Part shown: one piece after another, positions 24,101-36,100 of the stretch
Position numbering within the stretch: the first letter of the stretch is position 1
How the letters are laid out: each line of letters starts with the position of its first letter
From: Glyphotaelius pellucidus
Taxonomy: Eukaryota; Arthropoda; Insecta; Trichoptera; Limnephilidae
Length of the DNA stretch: 64,000 bases
Direction: 5' to 3'
NCBI GenBank assembly: GCA_936435175.1
Contig: OW386554.1
Span: forward strand, 32,130,944-32,194,943
Program-made: the position numbers and the translations under genes
The notes under the pieces: model-generated
Seen by the model: only the letters and a program-made list of their open reading frames with translations
What the model was told of the DNA's origin: nothing
Databases searched by the model: none

Positions 24101-27100
24101 AAAACTCTTTCGTAAACTTTATTGTTTGAAGAATATAAACCTGTGAATCTGTGGTACAAACAGAATCTTCCGTTTAATTTCCTTTCAACTAATTGATCTT
24201 CAAATTTTTTTTTGGCTTTCCTGAGAGGGACAAAAATTTGAAGGAAATACGAAGGAAATTTACACTAAAGTAACAAGGTAAGTAGGTACATAATATGCGA
24301 GTGTTTTATTACAAGCTCTGTAAGATCTAAAATGTTTGCGAGAATATAAATTAGTTTTGAAAAGAGAATACACAGGCTTTTAATCACATTTATATCTTTT
24401 AGTTAATGCCACTACAATTTGGTAGAAAGAAAGTACTGTTTTTTTCCAAATATGTACCTTGAATAGGGTGTAATCTGACTTGATCCACAGTTCTCCGACC
24501 TCATTGGTGGGCATTTCCTTGTGGGTGGTGGGGTCAGTAATCTGAAAACAAAGAAACATTAAAACCAAACACAATAGGAGAAGTACTTTAGCGATGATCT
24601 CGCAGTGCCCACAATAAGGAACAATCTTATATCCAAGTGAATACGTTTCATTATATCGCCTCTTTAAAAAGTTGACAGGTTTTGGGCCAAAGTGCTTTGG
24701 ACTCTAATAGATTTTTAGTTTTATGAATATGCTCAGCTATCGCGGAGCTATCTTACGTCGTAAAAAGATGTTGAGGAAACGCAAAACAGTATAATAACGT
24801 CCACGAAAATCGTTTCCAAGGAGTATAATAGAAAATAGAACTTCTTTTTGTAGCATCAACAACAAGGAGTTAGCTGACAAAACGAGAAATCTCGAGTCAG
24901 GATGCAATTTGTCGCTTTTCTCTCTTTCTCTCCGATGACGCTACAGCCCATATCAAGCCTTAGCCTCCCGTAACATTCGCCTCCAACTCCTGTTCTCAGC
25001 GGCTGACTTCCAGTTTGTTACTTCCGTCAGTTTGTTACTTCCGTCAGTCTGGGTCTTCCTACTTTTCTCTTTCCATCTGGGTGTCTAGTCAAAATTCTTT
25101 GTCACTTTTAGTCATCATATATCATGAACAAGCCAGTCAGCTCAAATCTGACATCTGCAGTCATAAGGTTCACGTCAAATTTCTATTTTAAATTCACTCT
25201 TATGAGTTAGTAGGTATACAGATGAAAATGTATATTACCCTTGACTTCAACCAAGGACCCATGAGTCCACAAGAGTTACGCTTGTATCTAGGAGTGAAGC
25301 ACACAGAGCCACAGGTTTCTGTCATTCCGTACATGTTCATCACACTTCCATTGGGAACTCGTTTCTGCAAGAAAGAAGTCAAAATTAGTAATGGAATCGA
25401 CTGAACTGCATTACTGTATTTTGAAAATGTTTTAAAATTAATTTGATCGGATGGGATGCCATAATATTAGATACCTGTAGTTCCTCCAACTTCTCTGGGG
25501 CCAGAGCGGCGCCAGCACACATGAAAGCGAACACGCTGGACAGGTCGCAGTTTTCCATCCCTACGTGGTTGATTAGGGAGATGACTGCTGTGGGAATTAG
25601 CAGGATCACTCGAGGCTAGAAATGGAAAGAAACACCTCAGTAAAAAACTCACCCTTTCTTTTTTAGTCCAAAAACTCGCCCGGAAAAAGCTCGTCAAATT
25701 CTTCATAATGTAGATGATTCTCATCTTGGGGTTTGATACATTCACAGTCCAATGGCGCAGGCAGAAGATTAGTCGCACTTTGAAATGTAACTAAATAAGT
25801 ATAGTAACGATCTTCGCTATTTTCTGTGTCTCTTTTTGATTGCGTATTTAGGGTTTTTTCTGTATGGAATTGTTTAATTGCAATTTTTTTTTTTTTTTTA
25901 CATGAGCTCCACACAGGAGGCCCTGAGAAAAATAATTTCCCTCAGGGCCTATGTCATCTTTGAGGATGCTATGTGGAGGGTTTTTTGAGGAAAGGAGGGG
26001 GAAGGAGAGTTCTGGGAAGGAAAAGGGATTAAGGGGTGGGTAGGAATCTGGGGTTCAGTATGTCCTGGTCATCCGCCTAGACAAACCTCCCCCCATGAAC
26101 CCGGGCACCCCTGCTAAATCACCAAACGTAGCGAACCACTTGGGGTGACCTATGGCAGAGGTGTTGGTTATCCAATAAAGGTTCCCGGGGCGGCAGTACC
26201 CATTCCCGCCTCCCAAATTGTTGCAATGCTGCTCTTTTCACGAAATTGCTTTATAAGAGAGGCACCGAGACATTTGCTAGCGCCTCTACTGCAGCATAAC
26301 ACATTTGAATGACTCGGGAGGTAGATGAGTTAGAAAGTAGGAAGGAAAGTAAGTTCGATAGTAGATGCGAGATCAGATCGTTTACCCACTTTGTATTCTT
26401 TGATGGCCTCGAAGGTGATTTCGGGTGTGAAGGCATTGGGGGTGTAGAGCCTGACATATCCCATGATGGCGGCCATCAGCAGGGCCAGGATGCCAGAGAA
26501 CCAGAAGGTGGTGGAGTAGATCAGCACATTCACTTGATCCACGCCCCCTTCGTAGTCCAAGTTCGCCTTATTATTTGCACTATAGTTACAACAAAACTCT
26601 TAATAAACAATGGTATTTCAATTTGTGGAATGTTGAAAGAGGTTGCAGAAAAGAAATTGAAGAAGAGTAAAAGAGAAGTACCTGGCTATGCAGCTCACAA
26701 TACTTAAAAACCCAATTAAGGCCGGTGGTAAGCGTTCAAAAAGAAGAAGATGGAGAGTTATGTAAATACAAATGTTAGAGGGAGTGCGCTAACATTACGA
26801 AAACGGTACTAAAGCGAAAATTGTGAAAACATTGAATAAAATACTTTTTTTTTTAAACAGAGCAAAAATGTCTCAAAAAATTAAATTTAAAAGATCGCAA
26901 AAAAAGCTGTGAATTTTTTCATACAACTTGTTAAATAACAGAATAACTCTATAAATGTCTGGATACTATCTTTAAAATTAACATTTATTGTTTTCAAGAG
27001 AAATAAATAAATAATAATAAAGAAATCTGTAGTCATTAGGTTAGGAATGCCGCGGCTTAAAACAACGTTTGGATTTTAGGTGATCTCTTGCCTTTCTTTT

Positions 27101-30100
27101 TTGCCGTTTCCATTAAATAATATGAAATTCAATAGTAAAGTTTTCAAAATTTGAGAATCAGATTAGGTAGAATACCGACATCTTACTTTATTTTTGTACT
27201 TTAGCCCAATAATAACCGAAATAAACTTACGTAAGATACAATTGCGATGAGAAGTTCCTATGAGTCAAGCAGATTCCCTTGGGCAGAGATGTGGTTCCAC
27301 TTGAGAATACGACGAAAGATGTGGTTGTGGCCGGGTCGAAATCTGTCGCCCTGTAACGTACAAATTCATAAAATTATTTAACAAACACTAAATTACACAT
27401 CAAATATTGCTGAATTGGTTGAGTGCCTAAAAAATACGTTTACCTGTTTACTTTGTCTAATTCAAAAAATTATTTCTCAAACAACGTCGTTGTTAACATT
27501 TGTGGCGAGTCACACAAGTAACGAAAAATCGTTTTGGAATTCATTGGTTTGAGAGGAACGTATGCGCGGCCCGTTTCGGCAAGTTTCATATAAATCTTAA
27601 ATTTGGATTAGAGGTCAAAATACCCAACCAAACTGAAAAATTATTTATGTCATCAAAAGATATATTAAATATCTAGTACGGATGTGAGCTACTTTATTTA
27701 TTTTTGTTTTAAATTATAAGGAACAGGCCATTCAAGATTTTAGTGTTTCATGATTTTAAAGGCAACTTGGGCAATTATTTGTGAGTAAATGAAAAACATT
27801 GAAAAAATAATTTTACCATATTTATTTTACAAATACAATGTAAAATAAAATAAAACATCGTTTGGAAGTAATTTTAATGTATAAACCACAAATTTTTGTT
27901 CCACCGTAAATAGGTCATTTTTATTTTAAATCAACACTTACTAAAATGATTTTTTTTCTTAATTTTTATTTTATATTTCATTATATTTCTATGAAATAAA
28001 TAGTAAAAAAAAAATTTTGTTTTTCATTGACTCACAAATAATTGCCCAAATTGCCTCTAAAATCATGAAACACTTAAATCTTTAATGGCCTATGTTTTAT
28101 AATTTAAAGCAAAAATAAATAAAGTAGCTCACATCCGTACTAGATATTTGATAAAACTTTTGATTACAAAAATAATTTACCAGTTTCATTGGATATTTTG
28201 ATACGGGCCGAAAAGGGCCGCGCAAACGTTCCGTTCGCTAGTAGAGTTTTGTAGGTGTTTTGTGTTTTTACTTACTCGAAGCTCTCTTCTGTTCCAGTTT
28301 TCTTTTGGAAATGTGCGAAGGGAGTGAACCTCTCGTTGGTGGTCTCGCCGAAAACGACGATGTCGATATCCAAGCCCACATCATCCAACACCTGGTGGTA
28401 CAGTGCGGACACGCTGGGGTCGCAAAACAGCATCTTTGGCTTCCCCATTTCTATAAAGTGCTTCACCTCACCTGGAAATCAAATTAATCATAAATTGGCT
28501 AAGAGAAACGACGGAGGTGAATTGTGTCGATCGCATGCCTCCTACCTATTTACTTACGCGCATCGATAAGCTGACACTGCCTGTCACCACACACAATAAG
28601 GAACTCCAGTGAAAAATATTATGGCTTTAAAAAAATATGTTCATATAGACCAATATACGCTGATTTTGAAATAATAAGAATTATTACATAATATTTAACG
28701 TAGAGTTTTTAAAAATATATTATAAAGTCCATTTTAAAACGTGTCATTAAAACACCCTATTGCTGGATTTTGGCGGCGTGACGTCACCGCGCCGCGTCAC
28801 CTGGGTCAAAGTTGTATAGAAATCAACAGAAATGAAGACGCAAGCCGTTTGGCATTCCGTGTTATTGGTTTATAGAGAATTGGACATATAATAGTTTTTG
28901 TTTTTATTGAAACATTATTTAGGCCTAAATAATTCAGTATCAAAAATAAAGTATCTATATTATTCAAAATATTCAAAAACTTTAACTGTACACAAAACGA
29001 TCGTATTGTCCAGTAATGTCTATGAAAACGCTCCAAAGCTGAAATTCAAAATGGCGGGAGTCGAACAGCTGATTCCAGTTCCCTACAAGGTTCATACTTC
29101 GGTTAGTCATGATGACGTCACACTAGATTCGGTGGTTTTCGGGGATCTTGAAAAATTAAAACTTTGACATTTATTTTAACTATTAAAACTAACTATAAAA
29201 ATAAAAATAAATATGCAGTTATTTAAGTTAGAAGGTCATTATTCATAATAAAAAAATTGGACTGGAATTCTCTATTAGCGGCTGGCGCGAGTATGATTAG
29301 ATGATACGTTTCCATACCTACTAGGTAGGTACTCGGTAGGTGCGTCATAATATGATCATGGGGTGTATAAATAGTATAAATACCCCTAAAAATTATTTTT
29401 GAATATTGTATACACTCGCGGATATTTGTCAGCAAAAAAATGACAATCAGGCAAAATCTAAATGTACATAAAGAGACACCAACCTTGTAAGTCGCTCTGT
29501 CTAAACAGAGCGACTATATATGCTAACATAGGCGGCCTTTTTAATGTATTTTCAGTCCACAGTCTTAAACCACGCACAAATTCAATATTTATGACGGACA
29601 CAATATGTTTTATGACTGACCAGGTTATGCTGCTCGCCCGGAGTATAATAATAGCCTCGCACATAATTATTGTTTCTTATTTCATTGAACACATGTTAAT
29701 TGTCTGTATAAGTGTAAAAAATTAGCCGAATTACGTTAAACAATAGATTTTTGACATTTTTTTTTTTTTTTACAGTTAATACCGCACAATAGTCCCAACT
29801 GCTCCCGTCTGGAGCCAGTGAGACTATGGCATCCCCAATCGGGGTATGTTGTGAGGCTGAAGGTAGTGGGGAGGGGAAGGAGATAGGGAAGAGGAAGGTT
29901 GGGAAGTACCTGGCTATTCAGATCTGGTCACTAAACACGGCTAAAGCCATTTCAAGCAACGTTTCAATTCTGAATGGTGGTCTTACACCAGGGCGATACT
30001 GATAGTATCTTCCACTCTGGAACGTGCCGCAAATATACTATATATTATTTTAAATGAATAAATTGTGAAATAACACAAATTAATCAAATAAAATTTATTT

Positions 30101-33100
30101 GCGCACGCCGGGTTCGAACCCGCGACCTTCGGATTGTGAGTCGAGAGTCTTGCCTCGGGACCACGGAGGCCGTCACATGTCTAAAAAGTTTCGGTTTTGG
30201 TTTCGGTTTCAGCCGAAACTGAGACACATACCGAAGATTCGGTTTCGGTATAAAGTCCTGTTTCGGTCGGACACTATCTGTAATAAACATTTGCTACACC
30301 TTTTGATTAAAAAAAGGGTTGGTGGGTATTTTGGCCTCAAATCCAAATTTAAGTTTTGTTTGGAAAGGGCCGCGCAGCCTTTAAACGCAATTAAAACAAA
30401 TTTCTACCGATTTATAACATATTTTTCTTGAATACTTTAAGTTTAAGTTTTTAAGTCCATAAAAAACGTATTATTTCTGAAGATAATATCTGTACATTTG
30501 TAGAGCCGAAAATTTAATTATATTAAATTCCCTCGATAGAAAAAATCCCAAAATACGCTCCGAAAATTATTAAAAATTGTTTTTATTTTTAATATTAGCG
30601 CCCTCCCTCTAACATTCTAATTACGTATCTCTCTTTCAAACCTTATTTTTCTTTTTTTAAACGTTTACTACAGATCCTTAAAAACTAACGTGAAAAAATA
30701 TTCAGAAAATAATTTTATTGAATTTCACAAACATTGAAAATTAAACACCGTGCGCATATTATTGTAATTGTATCACGCGAGAAAAACTAAAAAACGCTTG
30801 ATTTTAACTAGTTTAATTCTATTCTAATTCGAATTCTATTTTATTCATATACTTAACAGTGTTTTATATATGTAAGGGATATATTAAGTTTAAATATTTG
30901 TCAGAAAGTTAACATTACGAGACGTAATCGATAGTTTTTCTGTCTGCCTGCAGTGAACTATAAAAATTATTTTGGAATACGCCAAACGGAGAACCTGGAG
31001 AAACTCATAGTCACTAGCAAAGTGTTTAATCGCGAGGAGTGAAGAAACTTCGTCCTCCAAAGAAGTTGGGTGAGGGCCCGATCTTCAAGATTGAGGAACC
31101 GACTCGTGAAGAAAGAATCGATCCTCAGCAAGAGACAATAATGAACTCACTACGGTGCGTAAATTAGATCATTTAGAATTTAGAGGAATCGTGGATGTTG
31201 CGTGGATGAACGCAAATTTTATTTGTTGTGTTGCCGACTTACCGTACATCATTTCGATGGACATCGCCATGACGGGCGCGCCGAGGTACAGGCAGCCAAT
31301 GATGGGCACGCTGATATCGTCGTGATTCACTCCACAGATCATTACCACGTCGTGCAGACCGATGCCCCTGGACTTCATTTCCTGGGCAGCGCGGATGGTG
31401 CGCAGCCTCATGGATCGATTGCTCTCAACGCGGCCAGACGTCACGTTGGTCTGTGGAGAGGAAACACTTGTTAAATTATTTACTAGGTGTAAAAATTTAG
31501 GACTAGGGCAAAGAAAAAGTAGTTTTCGAATATCTTTCCATTTATTGTACAGCTTTTAAATTAACAAATCACCACCGACAACAATGAGAATCTCAAACCA
31601 ACGGAAAAAATTATATCACACAAAAAATGGTTCTTCTCAACAAGAGGTAACACAAGAGACGCTGTGAAAATTTTACTTTTATAAAGGTATGAAAAAAAGC
31701 TCTATTCATTTGTTTTGTTGGAAGAGAACAAATAATGCATTTGAAATATTTAAAAATAAGTACTGGCCATCTATAATACAAATTAAATAACGTTCCTAAT
31801 TGGTTTGGGATTAAGCTATCACAAAACCAAACACTAGGAATTTGAAGCCACGCAGAACAATAGTATGCTGCAAAATGCTGAACACTGTATTTTAGTATCA
31901 ATGACATAAAATAATCCCATATTATGTAGAATGTAGAAGGCACCCTAGAAGGAAGTATGAACGTACGAGGTTCTAAAACAACTTATCTGCTGGTATTAAA
32001 TGATCCTATGTGATTCAAGGTTTTAATTCAGTAGGATCATATGCAGGGGCGTAGCTACCGCCGAATCAGCTGTATCAATGATACGGGGCCCCGGGGCTTT
32101 TGTTTCTTTTGGGAGAAATCTTTACCCTTCATTTGGGCCCCCCAACTAATTTTGATACAGGGCCCTTCTAAGGCACGCTACACTGCTGATCATATGTGAT
32201 TCTAAAACAGCAACAAGGTATCTTCTGCTATTAAATGATTTTATAAGATTCAAGGTATGTGCTATATACGTGATTCTAAAACAGCAACAATGTATCTTCT
32301 ACTATTTAATGATTCTATACTATTCAAGATATGTATTTCAGCAGGATTATATGCAATTCTAAAACAGCAAAGAGGTATCTTTTGCTATTAAATGATTCTA
32401 TATGATTCAAGGTATGTACTTCAGTAGGATTACATGTTGTTCTAAAATAGCAACAAGATATCTTCTGCTATTAAATGATACTATAAGATTCAAGGTATGT
32501 ACTTCAGTAGGATAATATGCGATTCTAAAACTACAACGATGTATCTTCTGCTATTAAATTACTCTATAAGATTCAAGGTATGTACTTCAGTAGGATTATG
32601 ATCCCAAATAATTGAAGGCATTTACTTCAGTAGTTTTATAAATATGTGTTTCTAAATTAGTAACGAGGTGTCTTCTGGTATTAATTGATCCTATACGATT
32701 CAAGGTATACCTCAGCAGGATTATAAGTGATTCTAAAACAGCAACGAGGTAATAACGTACGTGGTTCTAAAACAACGAATCTGCTGGTATTAATAAATGC
32801 TGACACGGTATATCAGCCAGTTCGTATCCTTGCTATGTACCACGTTCCTCGCTCCAATTTAAGCGGGCTTAATCTACCCCTCAAGCTTTGCTGAGTCGCA
32901 GAATAGTTCCTTCTTTAGACGCCGTGGCGCTAGCCAGATCTGATATTTACGTAAATAATATTTGAATACTTCCCACCGAAATTTACGTAAATTGCCTAAT
33001 TTTACAAGTATTGACTATTATATTCATCGGGCGACGAGGAATGACGATGTTATTTATTGATAATTAATCAAAAATAGTCTGATAAGGCATTTTAATGTTT

Positions 33101-36100
33101 CAATGACGGGGCAGTCTGTTTTCAGCGGTTAATTTCATTAATAGTGCACTGACTCGAGCAAAACAAATACTAAAAAAATGTGTAATCGCATATAGAATGA
33201 TGCTGACTGAAGCGGGAAACTTTATCAAAAATTAACTCTTAAATTAAAACCACCTAAAAATAAACTGCCGTCGTTTTGAAAGATCGCGATAATACCGCAG
33301 ACAAAGAGCGTAGAGAGTAAGTAGAATTGTTTGTCAAAGAAAATAGAAACACATTCCTCTGTTAAATTCATAAACAATTCTAGTGACCGACCGAAGGTTC
33401 GGTTTCGGTTTCAGCAAGTTTCGGCAAAAAAATCTAGTTTCGGCATCAGTTTTGGTTTCGGCAGAAAATCTGCCGAACCTTCGGCCGCACCGAAACTCTG
33501 CGTTATCGGGCGTCGTTCGGAAGACTTCGGGTGAGTTCGTGACTTGTGTGTCACCCGCCATCATCAGCTGAGTTCGCCGGCCGGTTAAATACTCAATAAT
33601 GAAAGTTTTGATTATTGACAAAATTTTCGTTCCGAGAAGTTGTTAACATGTTTTATTAATTTTTATAATTTTGTTTGTTTTATAGCAGTAATCTAAAAAT
33701 GATAAAAATATTTTTTTCACATACTTCAAACATTGTTTTTTATTTCATTTAACACGTGTTAAATGTCTGTATAAGTGCATAAAATAAGCCGAATTTCAGT
33801 AAACAATAGATTTTTAAAATGTCTAAAAAAGTTTCGGTTTCAGCCGAAACTGAGACAGATACCGAAGATTCGGTTTCGGTAGAAAGTCCTGTTTCGGTCA
33901 GACACTAGACAGTACACGTAATATTGGCGACATCTAGGCTTTCGACCTATATACGGATTATGTTCCAAGCTGTACTAAGCTCGACATTGCAACCAAGCTG
34001 AGCTTATGATCAACTGATATACCGGGCATATAAGATTCAAGGCATATACTTCAGTAGGATTACATGTGATTCTTTTTTTAGTTTCTTAGGGAAACAAACA
34101 GTTATAAATATTTTATCAAGGTAATTACGTATTACATGGTTACATAAACCAGCAAAGTTTCCGCAAACTGTATGGTATCTATTTATATAAAAACATAGAT
34201 TAAAACATTAAAGAAAACAAAATGTGGTAGAAAAAAAAGAAAATAATATAAGAGACAAATAAAAATCACAGATTAAAGTATGTTGGATAGATAAAATCAA
34301 ATTAAAATCTGAATCTATACAGAAGTTATACATTTTCACATCATAAGATAACGTTCAAGGATAGACATGATTAGCCATTTGCAAGGCCCTTGAGGTGATT
34401 TTTCACAACAACAAAAAATAAATAAACGGTGCTTTATAAATCTTCCAACTATTATTATGAAAAGAAGAAAGAATAAAATAATAAGAATGATCAATTAACA
34501 CACAGCATGGATAGAGGGTTCGTAATTAACAATTAGTTTTAATTTTTTCTATTTTACATTTGGTAAATTGGCCTGAGGACAAATGGAAAATAATTCTAAA
34601 ACAGCAACGAAGTAAGAAGGTAAGAGAATCTAAAACAATGAATCTAATGATCCTGTACGATTCAAGGTATGTACTTCAGTAGAATAATATATGTGATTCT
34701 AAAACAGCAGCAAGAAGGTATCTTCTGGAATATGATTCTAAATTATTGAAGGCGTGTCGTGTAGGATTATGTGTGTTTCTAAAACAGCAGCGAGTTATAT
34801 CTTCTCGTATTAAATGATCGTGTATGATTCAAGGTGAATACAATACAACATGACGATTTAATTAATTGTACCTAATATTGTACCTAATATCCTCCCCTTA
34901 CCCGTCTCAACCCAAATACCCACTTCGCAGTCTATTTAAGTTTAGTTATAATCACATATATTTTTATTGTTGTGTCTTATAAGTTTATCATTTGTTGAAT
35001 TTAAATTTGTTATATGATTTTTTTTATTGCTGCTTTCCTCTGTTTTTTTTTCATAAATATTCTAGTTTACATTCAGTTAGTATGTTTCTAAACACCTATC
35101 TGTGCACATTTATAATTTGTCTGTTTTTTGTCATCCTCTTATGTACATTATAGTAAGACTGTTTAAATAAATACTTCAATAGGATTACACGAGATTCTAA
35201 AAAAGCAAAGAGGTATCTTCTCGTATTCAATGATCCTATATGATTGAAGGTAAATATTTCAGTAGGATTATATGCGATTCTAAAACAATAGAGTATCTTC
35301 TAGTATAAAATGATCCTGTAGAAGTATAGAGATTGAAGATAGATAGATGCTACAGTAGCAGTAAGAAAATATAAGTATAAATGGGTAACTTGATGCAAAG
35401 TACATTGCCTCTGAAATAAGTATAAGACCTAGTATTCAAGTAAAAAAATATCAATGCAAATATCAGACGTACCAAAAATCTCAAATAGATTTCATTTGCA
35501 TTTTAAATTGTAAAACTTTTGTTCATCTATCTCCAATAATTACTTAAAGTTAATTTTGTGAAAATTCATCAAAGTTTACTCGGAGTTCGGAAAAGACGTC
35601 GTAAAAGACAACATATAATCATATATTTAGAGGCACTGCTGAAAACTAGCTACATTCCAGGAGAAATCCTGAATGTATAGCTGAGCAGTAACCTTTTCGT
35701 CAATGGAATAAATGAAAACGAACAAAATGTTTAAAACTGAAAAGTCTATTGATGAATAAATGTTTTTTATTATTTTAATGAAAAACAAATAACTTTGTGT
35801 AACACCACTATTTCATTAACAATATCAACATGTTTCGAAAACTATGTTTTCTTCGTCAGGATAAATGATATAAAAATAAATAAATATGCCTATTTTGAAG
35901 AAAAAAAGTTTTTATTATTATTATTATAACATAATTGAAGGGAGTGCATTGTGTTTTTAGTCTAGAATTTTTTTTTTTTTTTTAAACACAGCAAACTTAT
36001 TTTGTGGCACCATTTTAATTCAAAATTAATAAAAAAACTTGGTTTTTACCACTTTTATTGTTTACAAACGTTAATTTAGAATTTTTTTTTCATTTTTCAA

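Larger units (their letters stand above)
31960..35360. repeat. Intronic minisatellite (83-bp unit) of gene 1, broken by insertions
   Basis: Units occur at 31960-32043, 32197-32800, 34030-34065, 34590-34850 and 35165-35360. Between them sit a 145-bp hAT MITE (32044-32188), an element of about 1.2 kb (32800-34030), and unclassified inserts at about 34066-34589 and 34851-35164. Same unit as 5330-5960. Confidence 0.8.

Noticed and set aside
25895..26050. Coding exon in the G-rich minus/plus frames near exon 5-6 of gene 1
   Set aside because: The sequence is the S1 retroposon tail, present in several other places.
33331..33621. ORFs rich in Phe-Gly-Phe/Ser on both strands
   Set aside because: Translation of degenerate TTTCGG strings in a transposon.
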